From DAOVRD01 sp964521715 (lineage in GTDB: Bacteria; Planctomycetota; Brocadiia; SM23-32): a DNA stretch of 48,820 nucleotides. The notes beneath the pieces are model-generated. The model made no database searches and was not told the DNA's origin. It saw nothing but the letters and a program-made list of their open reading frames with translations. This document shows positions 28,013 through 35,967 of this stretch, piece by piece. The translations under genes and the position numbers were made by a program. How positions within the stretch are numbered: the first letter of the stretch is position 1; the number at the start of each line of letters is the position of its first letter. Where the stretch lies: the NCBI GenBank assembly GCA_964521715.1, contig CAZFSS010000031.1, positions 1-48,820 on the forward strand, written 5' to 3'.

Positions 28013-28573
28013 TCAGACCTGCATCATCTCGCCCGTCTTCTTCTCGAGGATCTTGTCGATCTGGCCCTCGTACTGATCGGTGAGCTCCTGCACGTCGTCC
28101 TTGGCGCGGCGGCAATCGTCTTCGCTGATCTCGGACGCCTTCTCCTCCTTGTCAAGCTGGCGATTGGCGTCGCGTCGGATGTTGCGCACGGCCACGCGCG
28201 CCTCTTCGGCCAGCGCCTTGACGCGCGCAACGAGCTGCTCGCGCCGTTCCTGGCTCAGGCCCGGGATGGCGAGGCGGATGAGCTTGCCGTCGTTCTGCGG
28301 GTTGATGCCGATGTCGCTGGTCTGTATGGCCCTCTCGATCTCCCCGAGGCTGCCGGGATCGTAGGGCTTGATGAGGATGTGCTGCGGGTCCGGGACGGCT
28401 ATCTGGGCGAGCTGTCTCAGAGGCGTGGGCGAGCCGTAATAGTCCACCCGGATGGACTCGACCAGGCCGGCGCTGGCGCTGCCGGTGCGTATGCCGCGCA
28501 GGTTGTCGCTGAAGACCTGCACGGCCTTCTCCATGCGCTCTTCGGCGTCCAGAAGGATGTCGTCAACAGGCAT
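28013..28573 (-). CDS. frr: Ribosome-recycling factor
   Basis: RRF splits post-termination ribosomes with EF-G. The 186 residues show the family blocks: MEKAVQVFSDNLRGIRTGSAS, DYYGSPTPLRQLAQIAVPDP, IQTSDIGINPQNDGKLIRLAIP and RREQLVARVKALAEEARVAVRNIRRDANR. The ATG at 28573 lies inside the last codons of pyrH: the reading frames overlap by 11 bases, so translation is probably coupled. Last gene of the rpsB-tsf-pyrH-frr run, converging with the unknown gene at 27136. Confidence 0.98.
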   Translation of the reverse strand: MPVDDILLDAEERMEKAVQVFSDNLRGIRTGSASAGLVESIRVDYYGSPTPLRQLAQIAVPDPQHILIKPYDPGSLGEIERAIQTSDIGINPQNDGKLIRLAIPGLSQERREQLVARVKALAEEARVAVRNIRRDANRQLDKEEKASEISEDDCRRAKDDVQELTDQYEGQIDKILEKKTGEMMQV

Positions 28574-29297
28574 CTTTGGATCCCCCTATCAGCGTCCCAA
28601 TGGGCTCGCCGAGCGCGGCGCGCCGGATGTTACCCTCGACGGCGAAGTTAAAGACCCGAACGGGCAGCCCGTGCGCCAGACACAGGGAGACCGCCGTCAG
28701 GTCCATCACGGCGAGCTTCCGTTCGAGCACTTCCTCGCAGCGGATGGCGTCGAAGAGCTCGGCGTCGGGATCCGTCTCCGGATCGGCGGAATAGACGCCG
28801 TCCACCCGGGTGGCTTTCAGCAAGAGGCCCGCCCCGATCTCCACGGCGCGCAGGGCGGCGGCCGTGTCCGTGGTGAAGAGGGGGTTCCCCGTGCCGCCGG
28901 ACAACAGGACGATCCTGCCATCCTCCAGGTCCGCCACGCAACGTTCCGGCTCGAAGTCGTCCACCATCCGGGAGATGCGGAACGCCGAGTAATGGCTGGT
29001 CGGCACGCCCCCCTGCCGCAGAGAATCGCGCAGAACGATGCCGTTGATCACGGTGGCCAGCATCCCAGCGTAGTCGGCGCCGATACGGCCCGGTCCATCC
29101 GGACAGAACCTGGCCCCGCGCATGATGTTGCCGCCGCCGATGACCACGGCGACCTGGACGCCGGCCTCCCGGGTCCTGGCCAGTTCCCCCGTGATGAACT
29201 CGACGGCGTCCGGCTCGAAAACATCCGCCCCCCCAGCGGAGAGCGCATCCCCGCTCAGCTTCAGCAGGACGCGTTTTTTGTCGGGCTCTTGCGCCAT
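28563..29297 (-). CDS. pyrH: Uridylate kinase
   Basis: Makes UDP from UMP and ATP in pyrimidine synthesis. The 244 residues have RVLLKLSGDALSAG (ATP-site start), QVAVVIGGGNIMRGARF, DYAGMLATVINGIVLRD, RCVADLEDGRIVLLSGGTGNPLFTTDTAAALRA and LKATRVDGVYSADPETDP, which is the PyrH pattern rather than other amino acid kinases. The ATG at 29297 is 45 bases after tsf. It is followed by frr with an 11-base overlap. Confidence 0.98.
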   Translation of the reverse strand: MAQEPDKKRVLLKLSGDALSAGGADVFEPDAVEFITGELARTREAGVQVAVVIGGGNIMRGARFCPDGPGRIGADYAGMLATVINGIVLRDSLRQGGVPTSHYSAFRISRMVDDFEPERCVADLEDGRIVLLSGGTGNPLFTTDTAAALRAVEIGAGLLLKATRVDGVYSADPETDPDAELFDAIRCEEVLERKLAVMDLTAVSLCLAHGLPVRVFNFAVEGNIRRAALGEPIGTLIGGSKDAC

Positions 29298-29342
29298 GTC
29301 TGCGTCCCCCCGGCGGCCGAGCTGCCGGTGCGGACCGGCCCC

Positions 29343-29942
29343 TCACTGCCCGTCGGCCTGGCCGAGCTCCATCCGAACGAAGCGCCTCACCTCGATGTTC
29401 TCGCCCAGCTTGGCGACGGCGGCTTTGACCACTTCGCCCACGGTGCGCGAGTCGTCGCGCATGTAGGCCTGGTTGAGCAGGCAGACCTGCTCGTAGAACT
29501 TCTCCATCTTGCCGTCCACGATGCGCTGGCGGACGCTTTCCGGCTTGTCCGCGAACTGCTCCGCGTAGATCTCACGCTCGGCCTGCACAGTCTGCTCGGG
29601 CAGGTCCTCCGGCCGCACTACCTGGGGCCTCATGGCGGCCACCTGCATGGCAAGCTCCTTGGCCAGCTCGCGGAACTCTTCGTTCCGGGCCACGAAGTCG
29701 GTCTCGCAGGCCAGCTCCAGCAACACGCCGATCCGGCCGTCGCCGTGGATGTAGCTGATGATAATGCCCTCGACCGTCTCGCGGCTCCCCTTCGCCAGCG
29801 CTTTGTCCAGGCCCTTCTGGCGGAGGACGGCCTCGGCCTTCTGCTGGTCGCCCGCGGTCTGCTGGAGTGCCCGCTTGCAGTCCATCAATCCTGCGCCCGT
29901 CTTGTCGCGCAGTTTCTTCACTTCTTCAGCCGTTACAGCCAC
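29343..29942 (-). CDS. tsf: Elongation factor Ts (short form)
   Basis: Nucleotide exchange factor for EF-Tu. At 199 residues it is the short Thermus-like form with one core half, not the 280-residue E. coli form. It has the N-terminal UBA-like domain (VKKLRDKTGAGLMDCKRALQ), IISYIHGDGRIGVLLELACETDFVARNEEFRELA and, at the end, RTVGEVVKAAVAKLGENIEVRRF. A GTG at 29954 would give a longer MECN start. The GTG at 29942 matches the usual protein start and has GGAG 6 bases upstream, so it is preferred. Confidence 0.95.
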   Translation of the reverse strand: MAVTAEEVKKLRDKTGAGLMDCKRALQQTAGDQQKAEAVLRQKGLDKALAKGSRETVEGIIISYIHGDGRIGVLLELACETDFVARNEEFRELAKELAMQVAAMRPQVVRPEDLPEQTVQAEREIYAEQFADKPESVRQRIVDGKMEKFYEQVCLLNQAYMRDDSRTVGEVVKAAVAKLGENIEVRRFVRMELGQADGQ

Positions 29943-30061
29943 GTTGCACTCCACACGGTGTTGAGGTTAGCAGTCTGGTTCCTGGTGGACGGCGCCGGCA
30001 AGACGAATCCGCGGGGCGCCCCCGAGCGCACTGGTGAACGCGTCCGCGCGCGGCCGCCGGC

Positions 30062-31003
30062 CTAGGCCGGCTCCTCATCCGTCTCGGCAGCGTCCTCTGC
30101 CTCCTCGGCTTCGGCCCCGGCGGCCACCTCCTCACGGACGGCCTGGTGAAGTTCCTCCTCCTCGCCTTCGGCCGACCCAACGGCCTTCGGCTCGGCTGAG
30201 ACTTTCGTCTCCGGCGCCCCGGCTACGGCCTCTTCGGCCTTGGGCGCCTCCGCCGCAGTAATCGCCTCAGGAGGTGCCGGGCGAGTCGCAAGGTTCTTCA
30301 GGACGGCCTCGGACAACGTGGACAGGAAGATCTCGATGGCGGCGATGGAGTCATCGTTGCCGGGCACGACGATGTCCAGCTCCGTCGGGTTGCCATCGGT
30401 ATCGGTCAGCCCGATGATGGGGATCTCCAGCTTGCCTGCCTCCCTGACGGAGATGTGCTCGCGGGCCGGATCAACGACGACCAGCAGCCCCGGCAGCCTG
30501 TCCATTCTCCTCACGCCGCCGAGGTTGCGCAGGATCTTGCGCTTCTCGCGACGCAAGGAGGAGACCATCTTCTTGCTGTAGAGGTTGATCTGGCCGCTCT
30601 CTTCCAGCTCCTCCAGCTCGCGGAGCCTGTCGAGGCGCGTCCGCACAGTGGCGTAATTGGTGAGCAGGCCGCCGGGCCAGCGTTCGGCGACGAAGGGCAT
30701 GTTGCAGCGCCGGGATTCGCGCTCCACCTGGTCGGAAGCCTGTTTCTTGGTGCCGACGAACAGGATGTACTCGCCCCTGGCCGCCACAACACCTGCGAGC
30801 CTCCTGGCGGTCACCAGGCCGCGCAAGGTCTCGCGCAGGTCGATGATGTGGATGAGGTTGCGCTGCTTGAAGATGTAAGGCTTCATCGCGGGGTTCCACC
30901 GGCTGGTCCGATGGCCGAAATGGAACCCGGCCCTGATCAGGTCACGCACGTTCGGCGTCTGCAAGGGAATCTCCCCAAAGAGGTCATATGCCGCATCTGC
31001 CAC
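30062..31003 (-). CDS. rpsB: Small ribosomal subunit protein uS2, with long acidic C-terminus
   Basis: uS2 joins late to the 30S subunit and is needed for S1 binding. The protein has LIRAGFHFGHRTSRWNPAMKPYIFKQRNLIHIIDL, FVGTKKQASDQVERES, PFVAERWPGGLLTNYATVR, and DPAREHISVREAGKLEIPIIGLTDTDGNP. After about residue 235 it carries an unusual acidic, Ala/Glu-rich tail of about 75 residues. The family begins near DLIRAGFHFGHR. GTG 31003, with GGAGGGAG 9 bases upstream, is chosen; ATG 31042 is the alternative. 313 residues. It heads the rpsB-tsf-pyrH-frr operon, with promoter and leader at 31124-31152. Confidence 0.96.
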   Translation of the reverse strand: MADAAYDLFGEIPLQTPNVRDLIRAGFHFGHRTSRWNPAMKPYIFKQRNLIHIIDLRETLRGLVTARRLAGVVAARGEYILFVGTKKQASDQVERESRRCNMPFVAERWPGGLLTNYATVRTRLDRLRELEELEESGQINLYSKKMVSSLRREKRKILRNLGGVRRMDRLPGLLVVVDPAREHISVREAGKLEIPIIGLTDTDGNPTELDIVVPGNDDSIAAIEIFLSTLSEAVLKNLATRPAPPEAITAAEAPKAEEAVAGAPETKVSAEPKAVGSAEGEEEELHQAVREEVAAGAEAEEAEDAAETDEEPA

Positions 31004-31093
31004 CAGAGTAAGCTCCCTCCGCTGCGAGCACAGCGGCGGCATATTCGGTACGCATGATGCCCTGCGGATGGGAGCCAGCTAAGAGAAACAAAA

Positions 31094-31106
31094 GGCGGGC
31101 ACCGCC
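31094..31106 (-). other. Leader hairpin with U-rich tail in the rpsB transcript
   Basis: In the RNA, GGCGG and CCGCC form a 5-base stem with loop UGC, followed directly by UUUUGUUUCUCUU. It starts only about 11 bases after the predicted start of transcription and some 90 bases before the rpsB start codon. This is the form of an attenuator or early terminator, but a 5-base stem is short. No riboswitch family is recognised. Confidence 0.35.
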
Positions 31107-31123
31107 CGAACTCGCGACGCGCC

Positions 31124-31152
31124 AATATACTCCAGGCAGGCTGTCCTGTCAA
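31124..31152 (-). promoter_or_regulatory. Promoter of rpsB-tsf-pyrH-frr
   Basis: On the minus strand TTGACA (31152-31147) and TATATT (31129-31124) are 17 bases apart, an almost perfect sigma-70 promoter. Transcription should begin near 31117, giving a leader of about 114 bases before the rpsB start. Confidence 0.75.
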
Positions 31153-31223
31153 GGCAACGCCCCGCCAGCAGCCCTGCCGCTCGGCGGCGAGACGGACGCG
31201 GGCCGGCCGAACCGCAAGGCCGT

Positions 31224-31547
31224 TCAGAGCACGGGCGAGCCGGGCGCAATCTCTTTGTCCAGGGTCAGGATCACGACCTTCTCGCCCTCTTGCGCGGCCA
31301 GCAGCATGCCCTGGCTCTCCACGCCGCGCAATCGGGCGGGCTCCAGGTTCGTGACCACGACGACGAGCCTGCCCTCCAGCTCCTCGGACGAATAGTACTC
31401 CTTCAGGGCCGCCACAAGGACGCGGGGCGATTCCTCTCCGACGTCCGCCCGGATGACCATCAGCTTGTCGGCGTTCGGATGGTCCTCCACGGCCAGGATT
31501 CTGCCGACCTTCATCGCCACCTTCTGGAATTCCTGAAAACTGATCAT
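31224..31547 (-). CDS. Stand-alone tRNA-binding OB-fold protein (Trbp111/MetRS C-terminal type)
   Basis: A 107-residue protein resembling the C-terminal extension of methionyl-tRNA synthetase and the free tRNA-binding protein Trbp111. The family pattern is visible as VAMKVGRILAVEDHPNADKLMVIRADVGEE (VGxI..ve.HPnADkLlv..vdvG), LVVVVTNLEPARLRGVESQGMLLAA (V.NL.p..l.G..SegMll.a) and TLDKEIAPGSPVL. Such proteins bind the tRNA outer corner and work as dimers. It lies downstream of aroB on the same strand. A CsaA-like role is possible but not shown. Confidence 0.88.
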   Translation of the reverse strand: MISFQEFQKVAMKVGRILAVEDHPNADKLMVIRADVGEESPRVLVAALKEYYSSEELEGRLVVVVTNLEPARLRGVESQGMLLAAQEGEKVVILTLDKEIAPGSPVL

Positions 31548-31589
31548 GTCGACGCCTCCTCGGAGGGCAGGCAGGACAAAGCGGCAAGC

Positions 31590-32693
31590 TCAATCTACCA
31601 GCAGCACGTCCCGGGCGGCCTTGCGCACCAGCTCGGTCGGGACGCCCTCCCGCTCGACCCACTGCCCGATGTCGCGCAGGAGGACGAAGCGGTTCCGTCC
31701 CGTGACGAACTTCTTGTCGTGCTCCATGAAGGCCAGAACGTCGTCTAGCCTGACGCCGTCGGTGCGGACGGGCAGGCCGGCTCGGATGAGGAGTTGCTCC
31801 AGACGCTCGGCCACGTCCGCCGGACAGAGGTCAAGCTCCGCGGACATGCGGGCGGCGGCCATCATGCCGATGGCCACGCCCTCCCCGTGGGTCAGCCGAC
31901 CGCCGGCCGCCTTCTCGATGGCGTGGCCCAGAGTGTGGCCGAAGTTCAGGCAGATCCTGACACGCCGGTCGTCCCGTTCGTCCTGGGCGACCACCTGCGC
32001 CTTGAGAGCGACGCAGGTGGGCACGGCTCGCAGCAGCGCACCCGGATCCAGACCGACCAGGTCCTCGACGCATAGCTCCAGGAACTGGAAGAGGTCCGCG
32101 TCGAGGATCGCGCCGTACTTGACCACCTCGGCGACGCCCGACCGGACTTCCCGCACCGGCAGCGTCCTGAGAGTCGCCAGGTCGCAGTAGACAAGGCTCG
32201 GCTGATAGAAGGCGCCGACCAGGTTCTTGCCTTCCGGCAGGTTGACGGCCGTCTTGCCTCCCACGCTACTGTCCACGGCGGCCAGCAGCGTGGTGGGCAC
32301 CTGGACGTAGGGCACGCCCCTGCGGAAGCTGGCGGCGGCGAACCCGCCCAGGTCGCCGACGACGCCGCCGCCCAGCGCCACCACCACGGGCTGGATGGAC
32401 GGATCCGGCGCGAAGCGGGCGAGCCACCTCACGGCGCGCACGAAGTTGTCCAGGTCCTTGTTCTCTTCTCCGTCGGGCACGTCCCAGCGAGCGACGTTTC
32501 CCAGGCCCGCCTCGCGCAGGCCGGCTTCGAGCGCGGCGTAGTAGTAGGCGCCGACCGTAGGGCTGGTTATCACGGCCACGTTATCAGCGGCCAGGTCCCG
32601 CTCCGCCATCGCGTCGGCGAGGTCGGAGAGCATGTCGAAGTCCATCAGCACGTCGTAGGACCGTGCTCCCAGCGGGACGTTTACGGTTTCCAT
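31590..32693 (-). CDS. aroB: 3-dehydroquinate synthase
   Basis: Second step of the shikimate pathway, NAD- and metal-dependent. The 367 residues carry PDGEENKDLDNFVRAVRWLA, VVALGGGVVGDLGGFAAASFRRGVPYVQVPTTLLAAVDSSVGGKTAVNLPEGKNLVGAFYQP, RSGVAEVVKYGAILDADLF, LNFGHTLGHAIEKAAGGRLTHGEGVAIGMMAAARMS and ARDVLLVD. Glycine-rich NAD loop, the Lys/Asn/Lys/His active-site set and the metal-binding Glu-His-His pattern are all present. ATG 32693 is preferred over an upstream extension of low-complexity sequence. It lies downstream of GH130 on the same strand, 156 bases after it. Confidence 0.97.
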   Translation of the reverse strand: METVNVPLGARSYDVLMDFDMLSDLADAMAERDLAADNVAVITSPTVGAYYYAALEAGLREAGLGNVARWDVPDGEENKDLDNFVRAVRWLARFAPDPSIQPVVVALGGGVVGDLGGFAAASFRRGVPYVQVPTTLLAAVDSSVGGKTAVNLPEGKNLVGAFYQPSLVYCDLATLRTLPVREVRSGVAEVVKYGAILDADLFQFLELCVEDLVGLDPGALLRAVPTCVALKAQVVAQDERDDRRVRICLNFGHTLGHAIEKAAGGRLTHGEGVAIGMMAAARMSAELDLCPADVAERLEQLLIRAGLPVRTDGVRLDDVLAFMEHDKKFVTGRNRFVLLRDIGQWVEREGVPTELVRKAARDVLLVD

Positions 32694-32849
32694 CGTGGCC
32701 GATCCCCGGGGCCGTCGCCCCGTCCTTCCGTGCAAGATGCAGCGCCCGTCGGCCGCCACAGCGCCCAAGTATAATGCGACGCGGCGCCGCCTGCCAGTCG
32801 CGACCCGCGTGGGGGAAAGGGCAAACCGCCTCCTCCGTCCTGACGCCGC

Positions 32850-33839
32850 CTAGACTGCGCGGCATAGGGCGATCAGATCGTCCACGCGCGCCGTCGCCAG
32901 AGCAACGACCGTGTCGGCGGCGCCGTAGTAGATCTTCGCCTCGCCGTCGTCCTCCACGATCAGACCGCACGGGAAGACCACGCCGCCCCGGAAGCCGTGC
33001 CACTCGTAGTCGTACTGCGGATCCGGCACGATCAAGGGCTCGCGCGAGAGCCCGACGACCCGCGCCGGATTCTCGAGGTCGAGCAGCATGACGCCGGCCG
33101 TGTAGCGCTTGATCCAGCCGCCGTGCCAGCTCGGCAGCTCCCGCCGCTCGTCCTTGTCCACGGCGTGGAAGACGGTCAGCCATCCCGCCTCCGTCCTGAC
33201 CGGCGGCGCGGCGGGGCCGATCTTGCTGTTGCAGAAGGGCACCTGCTCGGAGCCAAGCACGAGCTGCGTGTCCCCCCAGTACCGGCAGTCCGGCGACCGG
33301 GAGAACCAGATGTCGAACGCCTCGGACGCGCCTCGTCCGTATATGGGGAACGGCCGCTCCAGCCGCATGAACATGCCGTCGCTGCGTTCGGGGAAGAGCA
33401 CCATGTTGCGGTTGTCCGGCGCCGAGACGCTCAGTATCTCGAAGTGCTCGAAGTCGTCCGTGACGGCAACACCTCCGCAGATGCCGTGCCGGGTGTCGAG
33501 CGCGAAGCACATGTAGCAGCGATCCTCGATCACGGTCAACCGGGGATCGTAGGCCCGCCGCACCTCCTCCGTCTCCATCGAGAAGCAGGGCTTCTCGGCA
33601 ACAGTCCACGCGAGGCCGTCGTCGCTGAAGGCCAGGCCGATGACGGTGCGCTGCGGCCAGACGCCGTCCCGCACGTCGTAGTCGTCGCGGAACACCATGA
33701 CGTATCGGCCCCGCCACTTCGTGACGCCTGCGTTGAACACGAGCGCAGCCGGATACGGCACGTCGGCTGCGGAGAGGACGGGGTTGCCGGCGAAACGCTG
33801 CACGACGGGACGCTCGGGCTTCCTGGTTCCGTCGACCAT
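32850..33839 (-). CDS. GH130-family glycosidase or beta-mannoside phosphorylase
   Basis: GH130 enzymes phosphorolyse or hydrolyse beta-1,4/1,2-mannosidic bonds with a five-bladed beta-propeller. The 329 residues contain NAGVTKWRGRYVMVFRDDY, AYDPRLTVIEDRCYMCFA (the conserved Asp site), FNICGGV-like HGICGGVAVTDDFEHFE, SKIGPAAPPVRTEAGWLTVFHAVDK (the GPxP..t..GWl.i.Hgv pattern), LDLENPARVVGLSREPLIVPD and the C-terminal DDGEAKIYYGAADTVVALAT (Y.GaaD). AGGAGG lies 5 bases before the ATG at 33839. Phosphorylase versus hydrolase cannot be told from this sequence. No obvious signal peptide, so it is probably cytoplasmic. Confidence 0.92.
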   Translation of the reverse strand: MVDGTRKPERPVVQRFAGNPVLSAADVPYPAALVFNAGVTKWRGRYVMVFRDDYDVRDGVWPQRTVIGLAFSDDGLAWTVAEKPCFSMETEEVRRAYDPRLTVIEDRCYMCFALDTRHGICGGVAVTDDFEHFEILSVSAPDNRNMVLFPERSDGMFMRLERPFPIYGRGASEAFDIWFSRSPDCRYWGDTQLVLGSEQVPFCNSKIGPAAPPVRTEAGWLTVFHAVDKDERRELPSWHGGWIKRYTAGVMLLDLENPARVVGLSREPLIVPDPQYDYEWHGFRGGVVFPCGLIVEDDGEAKIYYGAADTVVALATARVDDLIALCRAV

Positions 33840-33869
33840 CGTTGCCTCCTGGGCGGCAGAGGGAGTGGG

Positions 33870-33904
33870 TTCTAGGCGATAGGTGATAGGTTCTAGGTAT
33901 TAGG
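33870..33904 (+). repeat. Heptamer tandem repeat, five units of NNNTAGG
   Basis: Five consecutive 7-base units end in TAGG: TTCTAGG, CGATAGG, TGATAGG, TTCTAGG and TATTAGG. It lies between mutL and the GH130 gene. The sequence is AT-rich against the GC-rich surroundings. See findings. Confidence 0.75.
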
Positions 33905-33949
33905 TGCAAAGCCTGAGGGCAGGCATTCGGCTCTCCCTTGCCCGAGGGC

Positions 33950-35743
33950 TCAGGTGCGGCGGAACTGCTTGTCGAGCTCCTTGCGGGTGATCTGTATGGT
34001 GGTCGGCCGGCCGTGGGGACAGGTGTCCGTCTGGCCGGCCTCGGCCCGCCGCTCGAGCAGCCACCGCATCTGCTCGGGGCTCAGCCTCTGTCCCGCCTTG
34101 ACGGCCGCCCGGCAGGCCATCATGGTGATCAGCTTCTCCAGGCGCCCTTGCACCTTCCGGGCGCCCGACGGCCCCTCCAGTTCGTCCAGGAGGTCCTCGA
34201 AGAAGCTTCGCCCGTCGAACTTGCCCAGCATCTGGGGGAAGGACCGCACGATCACCGTCCGCTCGCCGAACGCGTCGATCTCCATCCCGAAGCGGGCCAG
34301 GTCGTCCTTCAGGTCGATGACGGCGTAGAACTCCTGTTGGGGCAGCTCGACGAGTTCGGGCACCAGCAACTGCTGGCTGTCGAGCTTCCCTTCCTGGAGC
34401 CGGCCCTTGATGGCGTTGTAGAGGATCCGCTCGTGGAGGGCGTGCTGGTCTATCAGGTTGATCGCGTCCTCCGCCTCCTCCACGATGTAGGAGTCGAGCA
34501 CCTGAAGGCAGTTGCCGAACGCAACGCGGGCGGGCGAGGTTGCCCTCTCGGCGGCGGGCTGCGCCGGCGTCCGAAGGCCATGCGCCGGGCCCCGCGGGAT
34601 GGCGCCTGGCGGCGGGACCGTCCGCTGTTCGGCCCGCCGGACCGTCCCCTCCGTCGCCGGCCGGGCGAAGAAATCGGCCATCGCCTGCCGAACGGACTCC
34701 TTCGTCTCTGCATCCGGCGCGGCGTCCCGGGAGGTGAGCGACACCTGGGGGGTGATCTTGGCCCCCCGCAGTGCCTCGCGGATGGCGCCCATGACCTGCT
34801 GGTGCACTTCGCGCGGGCGGCGGAACTTGATCTCCAGCTTCGTCGGGTGCACGTTCACGTCGACGGTGCCCGGGTCCATGGACAAGAGGATGAAGCAGAC
34901 CGGCTTGCGGCCGGCCGTCACGAGGCCGCCGTATGCTTCGGAGATCGCGTGCAGCAGCGTGGCGTCGCGGACGTAGCGCCCGTTCACGTAAGTGTACTGC
35001 ATGCGCGTGTTGCGGCGGTCCACGCTCGGCGGGAGCAGATAGCCCTCGATCCGGAGGTCCGGGCTCTGCCACTCGAAAGGCACCATGTGGTCGGCGATCT
35101 CGCGCCCGAAGAACTCGCCGATCCTCTGGCCCGGCCCCTGGGCGGGCGGCAGGTTGAAAACCTTCCGCCCCTTGTGGGTCAGCACAAAGTGCACCCGCGG
35201 GTGCACGAGGGCCAGGCGCGTGACGGCCTCCGTGACGTGCGCCATCTCGGTGGCCGTGGTCTTGAGGAACTTCTTGCGGACCGGGACGTTGTAGAACAGG
35301 TTCCTCACTTCGACCTGCGTCCCGACCGGGGCGCCGCAGGCGCGCACGGGGCCAGTCTCGCCCGCCTTCACCTCGACCTCGTGGCCGGAGTCGCTCTCGG
35401 CCGTGCGCGAGACGATCCGCGCGTCCGACACGGCGCCGATACTGGCAAGCGCCTCGCCCCGAAACCCCATGGTCCGGACGCTAAACAGGTCCTCCTCGGT
35501 GGCGAGCTTGCTGGTGGCGTGGCTGGCAAACGCGAGCGCGAGGTCATCGGCGTCCATCCCGCAGCCGTCGTCCACGACGCGGATCAGGTCCGCGCCGCCG
35601 CCTTCGAGATCGACCTCCACACGGCCTGCGCCGGCGTCGATGGAGTTCTCAATGAGCTCCTTGACGACCGACGCCGGACGCTCGACCACCTCGCCGGCGG
35701 CGATCTTGTTCGCCACGTTGGGCGGAAGAATGCGAATGCTCAT
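33950..35743 (-). CDS. mutL: DNA mismatch repair protein MutL
   Basis: ATPase and nicking endonuclease of mismatch repair. The 597 residues have the GHKL ATPase domain: IAAGEVVERPASVVKELIENSIDAG (Glu/Asn of the Bergerat fold), DDGCGM, TMGFRGEALASIG, and GRYVRDATL. A proline-rich linker covers about 340-405. The C-terminal dimerisation domain has the endonuclease-type DQHALHERILYN (432-443), ACRAAVKAGQ and CPHGRPT (575-581). The last residue of the DQHA(X)2E(X)4E motif is Asn443 instead of Glu; the metal-site Asp, His, Glu, Cys and His are otherwise present. ATG 35743 matches the family start (MSIRILPPNVANKIAAGEVV); the longer frame is rejected. No mutS in the window. Confidence 0.97.
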   Translation of the reverse strand: MSIRILPPNVANKIAAGEVVERPASVVKELIENSIDAGAGRVEVDLEGGGADLIRVVDDGCGMDADDLALAFASHATSKLATEEDLFSVRTMGFRGEALASIGAVSDARIVSRTAESDSGHEVEVKAGETGPVRACGAPVGTQVEVRNLFYNVPVRKKFLKTTATEMAHVTEAVTRLALVHPRVHFVLTHKGRKVFNLPPAQGPGQRIGEFFGREIADHMVPFEWQSPDLRIEGYLLPPSVDRRNTRMQYTYVNGRYVRDATLLHAISEAYGGLVTAGRKPVCFILLSMDPGTVDVNVHPTKLEIKFRRPREVHQQVMGAIREALRGAKITPQVSLTSRDAAPDAETKESVRQAMADFFARPATEGTVRRAEQRTVPPPGAIPRGPAHGLRTPAQPAAERATSPARVAFGNCLQVLDSYIVEEAEDAINLIDQHALHERILYNAIKGRLQEGKLDSQQLLVPELVELPQQEFYAVIDLKDDLARFGMEIDAFGERTVIVRSFPQMLGKFDGRSFFEDLLDELEGPSGARKVQGRLEKLITMMACRAAVKAGQRLSPEQMRWLLERRAEAGQTDTCPHGRPTTIQITRKELDKQFRRT

Positions 35744-35892
35744 GGCCGTCTGAAACGCGTGATGAGCTGGTGCGCAGAGGCCTAGTCCAGCTTCAGTGTC
35801 GAAGGTGGTGGCTGTCAGGTCAAGCCCACGTTGTGGGCATGCCACGTGGCCATTGCAGATCGCCCATGCCGGCAGGTCCCATCCGCTTTCGC

Positions 35893-35916
35893 AGGGGCAC
35901 GGCGCGCCGTGCCCCT
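35893..35916. repeat. Perfect 24-base palindrome in the mutL-argG gap
   Basis: AGGGGCACGGCG followed by its exact reverse complement CGCCGTGCCCCT. It lies 52-75 bases after the argG stop and could fold into a hairpin with an approximately 10-base stem and a 4-base loop. It has no U-tract. Similar GGGGCACGG..CCGTGCCCC elements occur as dispersed repeats in several genomes. Confidence 0.8.
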
Positions 35917-35967
35917 ACCCCTCGGAGCCGAAAGAAGCCCACCCCGGAATCCAGTGTTGACGCTCCA

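Noticed and set aside
33870..33904. The heptamer array as a CRISPR array
   Set aside because: Units are 7 bases with no spacers, so it is a simple tandem repeat.
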